Origin: Aggregatibacter actinomycetemcomitans DSM 8324
Lineage (GTDB): Bacteria > Pseudomonadota > Gammaproteobacteria > Enterobacterales > Pasteurellaceae
Direction of reading: 5' to 3'
Assembly (NCBI RefSeq): GCF_000372365.1
Contig: NZ_AQUU01000008.1
Coordinates: 52,255-116,254, forward strand
DNA: 64,000 nt
Shown here in pieces: positions 28,107 through 37,361 of this stretch. Positions within the stretch are counted from its first letter, which is position 1. Every line of letters begins with the position of its first letter. The translations under genes were made by a program, and so were the position numbers. The notes beneath the pieces are model-generated. The model was given only the letters and a program-made list of their open reading frames with translations, had not been told where the DNA came from and searched no databases.

Positions 28107-29267
28107 ATGAGCGAAGTAAGCCAACCACAAGTTGAAAAATCAAAAAACACACGCCGAAAAGCATTAGGTATTTTCTTTTTTATTTTGATTCTTATTAGCT
28201 TCTTGAGCGGACTGTACTGGTTCTTTTTTGTAAAAACCTATCAAACTACCGAAGATGCCTATGTAAGTGGCAATCAAGTGATGATTTCCGCACAAATTGC
28301 CGGTAATGTGCGCCAAATTAACGCGGAAAATATGGATTTCGTTCACGCCGGCGATGTATTACTGGAGCTTGATGATGCCGATTATCAACTGAGTTTCAGC
28401 CAAGCACAAAATACTTTGGCAAGCGCCGTACGTCAAATTTCACAACTGGGTTATACAGTCAAACAGCTTGAAGCTACCGTTCAAGCCAATCAAATTGCAC
28501 TGAATAAAGTACAGGGTGACTTAGCGCGTCGTGAAATGCTGGGGAAAAGCGGCGCAATTGATAAAGAATCGCTGCAACATGCCAGAGAAGCCGTAGTGAT
28601 CGCAGAGGCGAATCTGAAAGCGGTTAAAAATCAGCTTGCCGCCAATCAATCCTTACTTCTGAATGTGCCGCTTAAGGAACAACCGGAAATTCAAAAAGCC
28701 ATTAGTTCGCTAAAACAGGCTTGGTTAAATTTACAACGCACCAAAATTGTCAGCCCGGTGGACGGTTATGTGGCACGTCGCAGCACACAAATCGGGCAAA
28801 AAGTCGCTGTTGGCAGTACATTAATGGCTGTTATTTCCAACGACAAAATGTGGGTGGATGCCAATTTCAAAGAAACCCAACTGAAAGATATGCGAATCGG
28901 ACAACCGGTAAAACTGTCTTTTGATTTATATGGTCATGATGTGAAATTCGATGGCAAAGTAGAAGGCATTGAAATGGGCACCGGCAGCGCATTTTCTTTA
29001 TTGCCTGCACAAAATGCCACCGGCAACTGGATCAAAGTGATACAACGGGTGCCGGTGCGCGTTAGCTTAGACGCGCAACAACTTGCCCGTTACCCCTTGC
29101 GAATCGGCTTATCTACCTTGGTTGAAGTGAATATTGCCGACACGAGCGGTGAAATCTTATCGCAGAAGAAACGCACGACACCGCTCTACTCCACCAACAC
29201 CCTAGATTACGACCAAAGTGCGCTGGAAAATTTGATTGAAAAAATTATCAGCGACAATACCAACTAG
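28107..29267 (+). CDS. emrA: Multidrug efflux membrane-fusion protein EmrA
   Basis: 386 residues: one N-terminal membrane anchor (about 20-42), a biotinyl-lipoyl-like half motif (VSAQIAGNVRQI with its partner half IVSPVDGYVARR), a coiled-coil hairpin (about 100-200) and a beta-barrel domain. It links the inner-membrane EmrB pump to an outer-membrane TolC-type channel for export of hydrophobic compounds. Only 9 bp separate it from emrB. Confidence 0.93.
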   Translation: MSEVSQPQVEKSKNTRRKALGIFFFILILISFLSGLYWFFFVKTYQTTEDAYVSGNQVMISAQIAGNVRQINAENMDFVHAGDVLLELDDADYQLSFSQAQNTLASAVRQISQLGYTVKQLEATVQANQIALNKVQGDLARREMLGKSGAIDKESLQHAREAVVIAEANLKAVKNQLAANQSLLLNVPLKEQPEIQKAISSLKQAWLNLQRTKIVSPVDGYVARRSTQIGQKVAVGSTLMAVISNDKMWVDANFKETQLKDMRIGQPVKLSFDLYGHDVKFDGKVEGIEMGTGSAFSLLPAQNATGNWIKVIQRVPVRVSLDAQQLARYPLRIGLSTLVEVNIADTSGEILSQKKRTTPLYSTNTLDYDQSALENLIEKIISDNTN

Positions 29268-29276
29268 AGTTTTGGA

Positions 29277-30794
29277 ATGATGCAAAAACCGATTGAAGGC
29301 GTCGCCCTTGGCATAATTACGCTGGCGTTATCCCTCGCCACATTCATGCAAGTGTTGGATTCTACCATTGCCAATGTGGCGATTCCCACCATTGCAGGCG
29401 ATCTCGGCGCGTCATTCAGCCAAGGCACTTGGGTCATCACATCTTTCGGGGTGGCGAACGCCATTTCCATTCCTATCACCGGCTGGCTCGCCAAACGCTT
29501 CGGCGAGGTAAAATTATTCTTAATTTCGACCGCACTTTTTGTCTTCGCCTCTTGGCTATGCGGCATTTCCCACAGTTTGGAAATGTTGATTTTATGCCGA
29601 ATATTCCAAGGGTTGGCGGCAGGTCCGATTATTCCTTTATCCCAAAGTTTACTACTCAATAATTACCCGCCGGAAAAACGCGGAATGGCGCTGGCATTTT
29701 GGGCGATGACGGTGGTTGTGGCGCCGATTTTCGGCCCGATTCTCGGTGGCTGGATTAGCGACAACCTGCACTGGGGCTGGATTTTCTTTATTAACGTCCC
29801 CATCGGCTTAATCGTCATCGGTTTCAGCTGGAAAATTTTGGCACCACGGGAAAGTGAAATTCAGCACCAACCCATTGATACCGTCGGCTTGATCTTATTG
29901 GTATTAGGTGTCGGCTGTTTGCAATTAATGTTGGATCAAGGGCGCGAACAGGACTGGTTCAGTTCCAACGAAATCATTATTCTTGCCGTGGTTTCTGCCG
30001 TTACCTTAACCGCGTTGGTGATTTGGGAACTAACTGATGACAACCCTGTGGTGGATATTTCTTTGTTTAAGCAACGCAATTTTACCGTCGGTTGCTTATC
30101 CACCAGCCTGGCATTTTTGATCTACCTTGGATCCGTCGTGCTGATCCCATTATTGCTTCAACAAGTGTTCGGCTATACTGCCACTTGGGCAGGCTTGGCT
30201 TCCGCACCTGTGGGTTTATTTCCGATTTTGCTATCGCCACTTATCGGCAAATTCGGTTACAAAATCGATATGCGTATTTTGGTCACTATCAGTTTCGTGG
30301 TGTACGCCGTCACTTTTTATTGGCGTGCCGTTACCTTTGAGCCGAATATGACGTTCATTAATGTGATATTACCGCAAACGGTGCAGGGCTTGGCGGTTGC
30401 CTGTTTCTTTATGCCGTTGACAACCATTACGTTATCGGACTTGCCGGCACATAAAATGGCATCGGCTTCAAGTCTGTTCAACTTTTTGCGCACGCTTGCC
30501 GGTTCCGTGGGAACCTCGTTCACTACGTTTTTATGGTATAATCGTGAAGTCGTGCATCATACTCAACTCACCGAAGCCATTACACCGTACAACCTTATCG
30601 CACAACAGTATTATTACATGATGGAGCGTTTCGGCATGAGTGAAGAACAAACCTCTTCTATACTTGCCCGCAATATTACTTCACAAGGCTTTATTATCGG
30701 TGCCAACGAAATCTTTTGGCTATCTGCGATTATGTTCCTTATTTTGTTCATCTTAGTCTGGTTTGCTAAACCCCCTTTTAGCGGTCGCCATTAA
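29277..30794 (+). CDS. emrB: Multidrug efflux MFS permease EmrB (DHA2, 14 TM)
   Basis: 505-residue proton-driven exporter with about 14 hydrophobic helices. DHA2 motifs are visible: LDSTIANVAIPTIAGDL in TM1, GWLAKRFGEVK (motif A) and GPILGGWISD (motif C). Near identity of the first 120 residues to enteric EmrB supports the name. The start may be ATG 29277 or the adjacent 29280. No emrR-type regulator is next to it. Confidence 0.94.
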   Translation: MMQKPIEGVALGIITLALSLATFMQVLDSTIANVAIPTIAGDLGASFSQGTWVITSFGVANAISIPITGWLAKRFGEVKLFLISTALFVFASWLCGISHSLEMLILCRIFQGLAAGPIIPLSQSLLLNNYPPEKRGMALAFWAMTVVVAPIFGPILGGWISDNLHWGWIFFINVPIGLIVIGFSWKILAPRESEIQHQPIDTVGLILLVLGVGCLQLMLDQGREQDWFSSNEIIILAVVSAVTLTALVIWELTDDNPVVDISLFKQRNFTVGCLSTSLAFLIYLGSVVLIPLLLQQVFGYTATWAGLASAPVGLFPILLSPLIGKFGYKIDMRILVTISFVVYAVTFYWRAVTFEPNMTFINVILPQTVQGLAVACFFMPLTTITLSDLPAHKMASASSLFNFLRTLAGSVGTSFTTFLWYNREVVHHTQLTEAITPYNLIAQQYYYMMERFGMSEEQTSSILARNITSQGFIIGANEIFWLSAIMFLILFILVWFAKPPFSGRH

Positions 30795-30825
30795 AAGTGC
30801 GGTAGGAATTTTAATCATTTTATTT

Positions 30826-30927
30826 TATATCGCATAAGATATAAACCATAATTTATACTTTACAAGATATAAACACAATTCTATACTTCATAGCGTATAA
30901 AATAAAATCTATATGCTATGGCGTATA
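30826..30927 (+). promoter_or_regulatory. Array of four HipB-type operators, 28-bp spacing
   Basis: Four dyads of the form TATAY-N8-RTATA occur at 30826-30843, 30854-30871, 30882-30899 and 30910-30927. Each starts exactly 28 bp after the last, and the spacers are also partly alike (AAACCATAATT, AAACACAATTC, AAATAAAATC). E. coli HipB binds four TATCC-N8-GGATA sites before hipBA, so half-site spacing is the same. The last operator abuts AAGGAG, so a bound repressor would also cover the ribosome-binding site of hipB. Confidence 0.88.
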
Positions 30928-30937
30928 AGGAGCAAAA

Positions 30938-31219
30938 ATGGTTATTACCATCGCAAAAATGCTTTCTCATGTTATTCGGGAATTTCGTTATCAAGGCAAC
31001 CTCTCACAAACAGATGTCGCCAAGCTTGCTAGCACCACCCAAGCCAGAATATCGGTTTTTGAAAATGAGCCGGAACGCACGAAATTAGAAACGTTATTTA
31101 AAATTTTGGCAGGATTAGAGTTAGAACTTATCGTACAACCGCGCAAAAAATCCGCGGTTACGGAAAATTTAATCAGCGAACCAACACCTGCATTTTCCGA
31201 TGACGATGAGGCGTGGTAA
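30938..31219 (+). CDS. hipB: HipB-type antitoxin / transcriptional autorepressor
   Basis: 93 residues with a Cro/C1-type helix-turn-helix (about 22-60, QTDVAKLASTTQARISVFEN) followed by a beta-strand stretch LELELIVQPR and an acidic tail ending in Trp, as in HipB. It normally represses its own operon and binds the HipA kinase toxin. The reading frame is intact with AAGGAG upstream. It shares its stop with the start of hipA (TAATG), but hipA is broken here. Confidence 0.9.
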   Translation: MVITIAKMLSHVIREFRYQGNLSQTDVAKLASTTQARISVFENEPERTKLETLFKILAGLELELIVQPRKKSAVTENLISEPTPAFSDDDEAW

Positions 31220-31839
31220 TGAATAACGCTATCTTGAAAGTCGCAATGAACGGCTTGCTGGTCGGCGAATGGCGAAAGCTCACAAATGGCCGACGGAATT
31301 TCAATATCCCCCAAAATGGCTTGATTCTGCGCGCTCCCGTCCAATTTCATTATCATTGCCTTTATCCCATAAAGTTTACCGAGAGGATTCGGTTTACAAT
31401 TTCTTCGATAATCTTTTGCCCGACAATGAACAAATTCGTTCACGCATTCAGCAACGTTTCCAGACCTCGACCAAATCCCCCTTTGATTTGCTTTCGGCTA
31501 TTGAGCAGGATTGCGTTGGGGCGATTCAACTTTATCACGGTGAAAGTCGCTCTGTTCGGCAAATTTATGCGGAGCCGTTAAATGATAAGAAGTGTAAAAC
31601 GTGTTGAAAAACTACCGCACTTTTCCGTTAGGCATGGAAGAAACCGATGATTTTCTCATTTCGCTTGTCGGCACACAGGAAAAAACGGCTCTACTCTACT
31701 ATCAAAATCAATGGTAATGTCCCTTACATTCCCCGCTACTAGCCATATTTTTAAATTACCTATCGGTATCGTCGGGCAGGAGCAACTTAATCTTTCCCAT
31801 AATTGCGAGAACGAATGGCTTTGCCTGAAGTTCGGCTAA
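31219..31839 (+). pseudogene. hipA: hipA toxin kinase, frameshifted and truncated
   Basis: HipA-like protein is recognisable in successive frames. MNNAILKVAMNGLLVGE from 31219 leads, after a shift near 31268, to RPISLSLPLSHKVY, YNFFDNLLPDNEQIRSRI and DCVGAIQLY. Another shift gives PLGMEETDDFLISLVGTQEK and TALLYYQNQW. A further shift gives SHIFKLPIGIVGQEQ before TAA 31837. This covers only the N-terminal part of HipA (normally about 440 residues). The catalytic Asp and metal-binding residues of the kinase lobe are missing, so no active toxin can be made. Confidence 0.9.
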
Positions 31840-32738
31840 GACAACCATTGAATAAGTATATCTATAACCTCAATCAGTCCTGCACCGGCTAAAATAACCC
31901 CGATTAATCCTAACCTCCAATTACGTTTTTCATTAATACACTGTTCTGCTTTTTGTTGAGTATAACTCAATATTTGGTGGACCTGTGCCAACTGAGAAGT
32001 AACCTCATTGTTTTTATCTCTAAGATGATATGCCTCTCGTATATGTTCCCAAGCACGAAATGTCGGATAACGAGAAAACTCAATTGGATTATCAAAATAA
32101 TAACGCGCATTAAAAATTGCTGCTTCAGTATACAACTTATCCAACTCTTGAATATTATTCGGCTTAGCCAAAACATTTGCTAACTCTTCGCTAATTTTAT
32201 GTAACGCGCTGTAATATGCTAAAGCCAACATAATTAAAAACACTTGCCTATAAGCATTTGTCACCGTACCAAAAGATTCAAAAATAGCCATACCTCGGCC
32301 ATCTATTGCACGCCACTCATTGCTCAAATGGAAAAATTCATTTTTATCTAACGTATCAGAACTACGGATAAACCAAGAAGAATTTTTTATGACTAAGCTT
32401 TCTTCCGAAGGAATTACACCTGATGCAATAACAACACTTCCTAAACTTTCTTTTCTATCTAATTTATCAAAAAGTACTGCATTTAATTCTGCTTTAGTAT
32501 CAAATAGTTTATTCGGAGAGTAAGAACAGAAATGCAAGGTTTGAGCAAATCGATTTCCTTGGAAAAAAGTTACTTTAAGATCATATTGTTCAAAATTGTC
32601 TTCCGTAAACGTAGTTTGTAATAAAAGAGGATTCAAAAATTTAATTTGTTGTTTACATAACGAAGGTTTATTTGTTAAAGATATATGTTTTTCTAAAGGG
32701 TATATTTTTCCAAAATAAATATCTTTCATTATTCTCAT
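31836..32738 (-). CDS. Hypothetical protein with C-terminal membrane anchor
   Basis: 300 residues of unknown function. The N-terminal 140 residues look like a soluble mixed alpha/beta domain. A hydrophobic stretch (VFLIMLALAYYSAL) lies near residue 175. A helical region rich in charged and Gln residues (about 235-270) precedes a final membrane helix (LGLIGVILAGAGLIEVIDIL). The layout is loosely CorA-like, but the GMN motif is absent, so no transporter claim is made. The gene is AT-rich without uptake signals, and its stop touches the end of the hipA remnant, which suggests that it arrived there. Confidence 0.65.
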   Translation of the reverse strand: MRIMKDIYFGKIYPLEKHISLTNKPSLCKQQIKFLNPLLLQTTFTEDNFEQYDLKVTFFQGNRFAQTLHFCSYSPNKLFDTKAELNAVLFDKLDRKESLGSVVIASGVIPSEESLVIKNSSWFIRSSDTLDKNEFFHLSNEWRAIDGRGMAIFESFGTVTNAYRQVFLIMLALAYYSALHKISEELANVLAKPNNIQELDKLYTEAAIFNARYYFDNPIEFSRYPTFRAWEHIREAYHLRDKNNEVTSQLAQVHQILSYTQQKAEQCINEKRNWRLGLIGVILAGAGLIEVIDILIQWLS

Positions 32739-32795
32739 CCTTCACAATAAAAAATATCCCTTCTGAAAATAAACAGAAGGGACATAATTCTTCAA

Positions 32796-35660
32796 CTACA
32801 ACGCCTCAATCACCTTATACTGCTCACGGATTTTTTCCAATCCGGATTGGTATTCGGCCATTTTTTCGCGTTCTTTGGCGATGACGGCTTCCGGGGCTTT
32901 GGCGACGAAGGCGTCGTTGCTGAGTTTGCTTTCGATGCGTTTGACTTCGTTTTGGTATTTTTCAATCTCTTTGGTCAAACGGGCAAGCTCGGCATCTTTG
33001 TTGATGAAGCCCACCAGCGGCACGAGAAGCTCGGTGTTGCCGACTAGTTTTGCCACCGCTAACGGGGCTTGTTCGCCTTCCTTAAGCACACTAACGTTAT
33101 CCAACTTCGCCATGGCTGTTAAAAGTGCGGTCTGTTTTTCCAGTATTTTTTGCTCGTCCGCCGGAATATTACGGAATAACAAATCCAAACCTTTGCTCGG
33201 CGCAATGTTGCATTCGGCGCGAATATTACGTACGGCGACGATGACCTCTTTCAACCATGCGATTTCGGCTTCCGCGTCCACATCAAACGCCGTCATGTCC
33301 ACTTGCGGGAACGGCTGCAACATAATGCTGTCGGCGTCAATGCCGACGAAACCTTTCACTTTCTGCCAGATTTCTTCGGTAATGAATGGAATAACCGGGT
33401 GCGCTAAACGCAGTAATTTCTCTAACACATGCACCAAGGTCTGGCTTGCCGCGCGAATTTGCGCTTGGTTGCCGTTTGCGAATACCGGCTTGGTGAGTTC
33501 CAAATACCAGTCACAGAATTGGTTCCAAGTGAATTCATAAAGCGCGGTGGCACATAAGTCAAAACGGAATTGGCTTAATGCGTTGCGGAAGGTTTCCACA
33601 GTGCGATTGAATTCCGATTGAATCCAACGATCGGCAACGGAAAATTCAATTTCGCCTTGGCTTAAATCCAGCTTTTCATTGGTAAGCACGAAGCGGCTGG
33701 CGTTCCACAATTTGTTGCAGAAGTTGCGGTAGCCTTCCAAACGTTTCATATCCCAGTTAATGTCGCGACCGTTCGTTGCAAGGGCGGCGAGGGTGAAACG
33801 TAAGGCGTCGGTGCCGTGCGCCACAATGCCTTCCGAGAATTCTTTGCGGGTGGATTTGGCGATTTTCTCCGCTAATTGCGGTTGCATCATGTTGCCGGTG
33901 CGTTTTGCCACCAAATCTTCAAGGCTGATGCCGTCAATCATGTCTAACGGGTCAATCACGTTGCCTTTGGATTTCGACATTTTTTGCCCGTTTTCGTCAC
34001 GAATCAAGCCCGTCACATACACGGTTTTGAACGGCACTTGCGGCTTGCCGTTTTCGTCTTTGATGAAGTGCATGGTGAACATAATCATGCGCGCCACCCA
34101 GAAGAAAATAATGTCAAAACCGGTAATCAGCACATCCGTTGAATGGAACATTTTCAATTCTTTGGTTTGTTGCGGCCAGCCGAGCGTGGAGAACGTCCAT
34201 AAACCGGAGGAGAACCAAGTGTCCAGCACGTCTTCATCTTGTTTAAGTGCCACATCAGGATTTAACTGATATTTTGACCGCACTTCCGCTTCACTGCGCG
34301 CCACATAAATGTTGCCTTCCGCGTCATACCACGCCGGAATGCGGTGTCCCCACCAAAGTTGGCGGGAAATACACCAATCCTGAATGTCACGCATCCAAGA
34401 GAAATACAGGTTTTCGTATTGTTTCGGCACAAATTGAATTTCGCCGTCTTCCACCGCTTTAATCGCTACTTCGGCGAGCGGTTTCACGCTCACATACCAT
34501 TGGTCGGTCAGCATCGGCTCAATCGGCACGCCGCCGCGATCGCCGTAAGGCACCTTCAAATCGTGCGGTTTGATTTCATCAAGAAGACCAAGGGCTTCAA
34601 AATCCACCACGATTTTCTTCCGCGCGGCGAAACGTTCCAAGCCACGATAATCTGCCGGAATAAGCGCTTCATAGCCCGCCATAGGCTTACCATCGGTGCC
34701 GATAATTTCCGCTTCATCACGAATATCCGCGTTCAGCGTCAATACATTGACCATCGGCAACTGATGGCGCTTACCCACCTCGTAGTCATTGAAATCGTGC
34801 GCCGGGGTAATTTTCACCACGCCCGTACCGAACTCACGATCCACATAATCATCGGCAATAATAGGAACTTCACGATTTGCCAGCGGCAGTACAACGGTTT
34901 TGCCGATTAAAGACTGATAACGTTCATCTTCCGGGTGAACGGCAACGGCAGTATCGCCCAACATGGTTTCCGGACGGGTGGTCGCCACCACTAAATAATC
35001 TTTTCCGTCTGCGGTTTTCGCACCGTTCGCCAGCGGATAACGGAAATGCCACAGGCTGCCTTTGGATTCTTTGTTTTCCACTTCCAGATCAGAAATGGCG
35101 GTGTGCAGTTTCGGATCCCAGTTCACTAAACGCTTGCCGCGATAAATCAAGCCTTCTTCGTGTAAACGCACAAACACTTCCTTCACCGCGTCGGAAAGAC
35201 CGTCATCCATCGTGAAGCGCTCACGCGTCCAGTCCACGGAGTTACCCAAGCGGCGAATCTGTTGACTAATGGTGCCGCCGGATTGCGCTTTCCATTCCCA
35301 AATTTTGTCGATAAAGGCCTCACGACCATAATCATGACGGGTTTTATTTTCTTCCGCGGCAATTTTGCGCTCCACCACCATCTGGGTTGCAATGCCCGCA
35401 TGGTCGGTTCCCGCTTGCCAGAGGGTATTATGTCCTTCCATGCGGTTAAAACGAATTAAGGTATCCATCAAGGTTTGCTGGAACGCGTGCCCCATGTGCA
35501 GACTCCCCGTCACATTCGGCGGCGGAATGGCAATAGAATAACTCGGCGCATTCGCCTCTTCCGACGGTTTAAAATAACCGCTTTCTTCCCAGTGTTGATA
35601 AAGGGCTTGCTCTACCGCAGACGGATTAAAACGGTCTGCCATTTCGAATTTTTGTGTCAT
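32796..35660 (-). CDS. valS: Valyl-tRNA synthetase
   Basis: 954-residue class I synthetase. The HIGH motif appears as HMGH in [15 protein letters not shown] and the second signature as KMSKS in [10 protein letters not shown]. The large CP1 editing domain lies between them, and the C-terminal about 70 residues form the tRNA-binding coiled coil ([18 protein letters not shown]). Length agrees with E. coli ValS (951). In enterics it follows pepA-holC; here holC is still upstream, but two decayed genes lie between. Confidence 0.97.
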   Translation of the reverse strand: MTQKFEMADRFNPSAVEQALYQHWEESGYFKPSEEANAPSYSIAIPPPNVTGSLHMGHAFQQTLMDTLIRFNRMEGHNTLWQAGTDHAGIATQMVVERKIAAEENKTRHDYGREAFIDKIWEWKAQSGGTISQQIRRLGNSVDWTRERFTMDDGLSDAVKEVFVRLHEEGLIYRGKRLVNWDPKLHTAISDLEVENKESKGSLWHFRYPLANGAKTADGKDYLVVATTRPETMLGDTAVAVHPEDERYQSLIGKTVVLPLANREVPIIADDYVDREFGTGVVKITPAHDFNDYEVGKRHQLPMVNVLTLNADIRDEAEIIGTDGKPMAGYEALIPADYRGLERFAARKKIVVDFEALGLLDEIKPHDLKVPYGDRGGVPIEPMLTDQWYVSVKPLAEVAIKAVEDGEIQFVPKQYENLYFSWMRDIQDWCISRQLWWGHRIPAWYDAEGNIYVARSEAEVRSKYQLNPDVALKQDEDVLDTWFSSGLWTFSTLGWPQQTKELKMFHSTDVLITGFDIIFFWVARMIMFTMHFIKDENGKPQVPFKTVYVTGLIRDENGQKMSKSKGNVIDPLDMIDGISLEDLVAKRTGNMMQPQLAEKIAKSTRKEFSEGIVAHGTDALRFTLAALATNGRDINWDMKRLEGYRNFCNKLWNASRFVLTNEKLDLSQGEIEFSVADRWIQSEFNRTVETFRNALSQFRFDLCATALYEFTWNQFCDWYLELTKPVFANGNQAQIRAASQTLVHVLEKLLRLAHPVIPFITEEIWQKVKGFVGIDADSIMLQPFPQVDMTAFDVDAEAEIAWLKEVIVAVRNIRAECNIAPSKGLDLLFRNIPADEQKILEKQTALLTAMAKLDNVSVLKEGEQAPLAVAKLVGNTELLVPLVGFINKDAELARLTKEIEKYQNEVKRIESKLSNDAFVAKAPEAVIAKEREKMAEYQSGLEKIREQYKVIEAL

Positions 35661-35743
35661 TTATATTTTCTCTTTGGTAGGGTGCAATTTGGTGCACCTT
35701 TTGATTAAAATGAGAACAGTGCAGCAAGTTGCACTTTATGGAA

Positions 35744-36349
35744 TTATTTTCTAACAGTATGAGAAAGCAAAATTCTTGAAACTTCTTCTAATTTTCTATT
35801 ATTCTCTTCAATCGCTGCGTTCTTATCATCTTTAAAATAAAAGATAACTAAAGGTAAATTAACCTGTTGACAAGCATATTGTTTGCGAATATCTCGATAA
35901 GCAGGATTTTCTATATTATGTCCGTAACCATTATATTCAATTAGTACTACAGGATAACCCAAACAATCTACAATAATAAAATCAGCTCTTAATGAATTTA
36001 TTGCCAAAAAAGCATTTTTCTCATTTTGAGAAGCTGATTTATAAGGTGTCTTTGTATTTATAATGCCACCAAGTCCAACTTGAGAGAATAGTCTAAAATT
36101 TTTTCCCTTATACTTTTCATCATTCAATAGATCTGTTAGTGATTTGAATATATTAAACTCACTTTTATTCATTATTGGTATTGTTTTGAAATCTGTAGAT
36201 AGAATTAGTTTTTGTCGTATATTTTCCTTCTCTTTCTCTGAAAATTCTTGCGGTTGATAAGTAGTGAAAATTTTATTTTTCTTCTTGTTTCTTTTACTTT
36301 AAAAAATAAATGAAAGAAATATAGCCAAAATTAGAATAACAACTTTCAT
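35744..36349 (-). pseudogene. DUF2726 protein gene with in-frame stop
   Basis: From ATG 36349 (AAGG upstream) the frame encodes a membrane anchor MKVVILILAIFLSFIF, then TAA at 36301-36299. It continues in the same frame through a basic linker into an intact DUF2726 domain ending at 35744. DUF2726 is distantly related to PD-(D/E)XK nucleases; ADFIIVDCLGYPVVLIEYN holds the acidic pair. Translation could restart at ATG 36172, giving a 142-residue soluble domain, but no good ribosome-binding sequence precedes it. Full-length product would be 201 residues. Confidence 0.75.
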
Positions 36350-36358
36350 TTTTGAACC

Positions 36359-36664
36359 TTATATTTGATTAAATGTAATTATGAAAAACTTTTTTTTACT
36401 CAGATAAATCTCACTAATCACCTCTTTCAACTCCGCCAACGTCATATTTTCTTGTTTCGCGTGTTGTTCCGTCAGTTCATCAAGGGTAATCGGTGAAACA
36501 CTTAACACTTCAATTGTGCAGAAATATTCATCATCTTAAAACCGCCCGACACGTAAAATATCACCGGCTTTAAAGTGGCTTTCGGATTTATCCCGAATGG
36601 TGATGGTTTTTCGTCCGGCGAGAATATCATCTTGGAAACATTGATAAAAAGTGATGTCGTTCAT
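36359..36664 (-). pseudogene. yqfB: yqfB (N4-acetylcytidine amidohydrolase) with nonsense codon
   Basis: The frame from ATG 36664 reads [20 protein letters not shown] and onward as a near match to E. coli YqfB, a small ASCH-domain enzyme that hydrolyses N4-acetylcytidine. Codon 43 is TAA (36538-36536) where E. coli has GAA in the stretch RFEDDGYFCTIEV. After it the frame continues intact ([15 protein letters not shown]) to a natural stop at 36359, for 101 codons in all. A single G-to-T change accounts for the break. The conserved early Lys and Thr of the active site remain. Confidence 0.88.
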
Positions 36665-36702
36665 AAAAGTGCGGTCATTTTTTTCAGAGTTTTTACGACC
36701 TT

Positions 36703-37152
36703 CTACCCCGCCTGCTCCGTACTCAATTCCCAGCCCAACTGCCTCAATTGTTTATAACGTTCCCGCGCTAAAGCTTTTTGTTGTTCTTCGGCGGGTACGA
36801 AATCGATAATTTGGTTAAAGCTGTTGATGAATTCCGGCAGCTGCGGTTGTAAATTAATCAGCAAATCGCGGCTTTGTGCGTTGCGTTTGCCCGTCCAGCT
36901 GATTTCGATGGGCGTGGCATACGTGGTGGCTTCGCCGGAAAGGTTGTGCGGGACGAATTCGTCCGGTTCCCGTTGCCAAAGGGCTTCATCAATATTGAGC
37001 GCCTGCGCTTCATTTTCACACGCCAACAGAACCCGTTTTCCCAAACGCCAGGCGGACGCCGCCAAATTGCAGGCAAGGCTTTCCACCGCAGACAAATTCG
37101 TCTGTGCGGGAGAGGCATCGGAAAGCAGGTAGAATTGCGCATTTTTTGGCAT
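36703..37152 (-). CDS. holC: DNA polymerase III chi subunit HolC
   Basis: 149 residues, normal HolC length (E. coli 147). Conserved stretches are AQFYLLSD near the start, [12 protein letters not shown] and the final Tyr/Leu-rich helix ([14 protein letters not shown]). Chi links the clamp loader, through psi, to single-strand-binding protein during replication. It lies upstream of valS on the same strand as in enterics, but with yqfB and the DUF2726 gene between. Confidence 0.92.
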   Translation of the reverse strand: MPKNAQFYLLSDASPAQTNLSAVESLACNLAASAWRLGKRVLLACENEAQALNIDEALWQREPDEFVPHNLSGEATTYATPIEISWTGKRNAQSRDLLINLQPQLPEFINSFNQIIDFVPAEEQQKALARERYKQLRQLGWELSTEQAG

Positions 37153-37361
37153 ATAAAGCCCTAAATATGAAAAATGAGTCGCAAGATTTTAGCGGAAATC
37201 AGCTCAAATAGAAAATGTTAATTTCCGAAACGTTTTGCAAGCGAACCGCACTTTATGATCTAGGTCACAAAACCGTTTTTCTGTTTGTAATTTCGGTTCA
37301 TAGATTCGTTTACCAGTGCTAGAATCTGGTTAATCTTGTTAATCATTAAGAGGTAATCACA

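Noticed and set aside
31219..31839. hipA region read as a novel small gene (31269-31607)
   Set aside because: The residues align in order with HipA when frames are joined, so it is a pseudogene fragment and not a new gene.
32875..33540. Plus-strand frame of 221 codons inside valS
   Set aside because: It is Ser/Ala/Thr-rich low-complexity sequence, typical of the antisense of a well-used coding frame.
34344..34910. Plus-strand frame of 188 codons inside valS
   Set aside because: It is antisense to the conserved catalytic region of valS and shows no recognisable protein features.
37200..37361. Half-match to a CRP site (GGTCACA) before fumC
   Set aside because: Only one half-site is good, so no regulatory claim is made.
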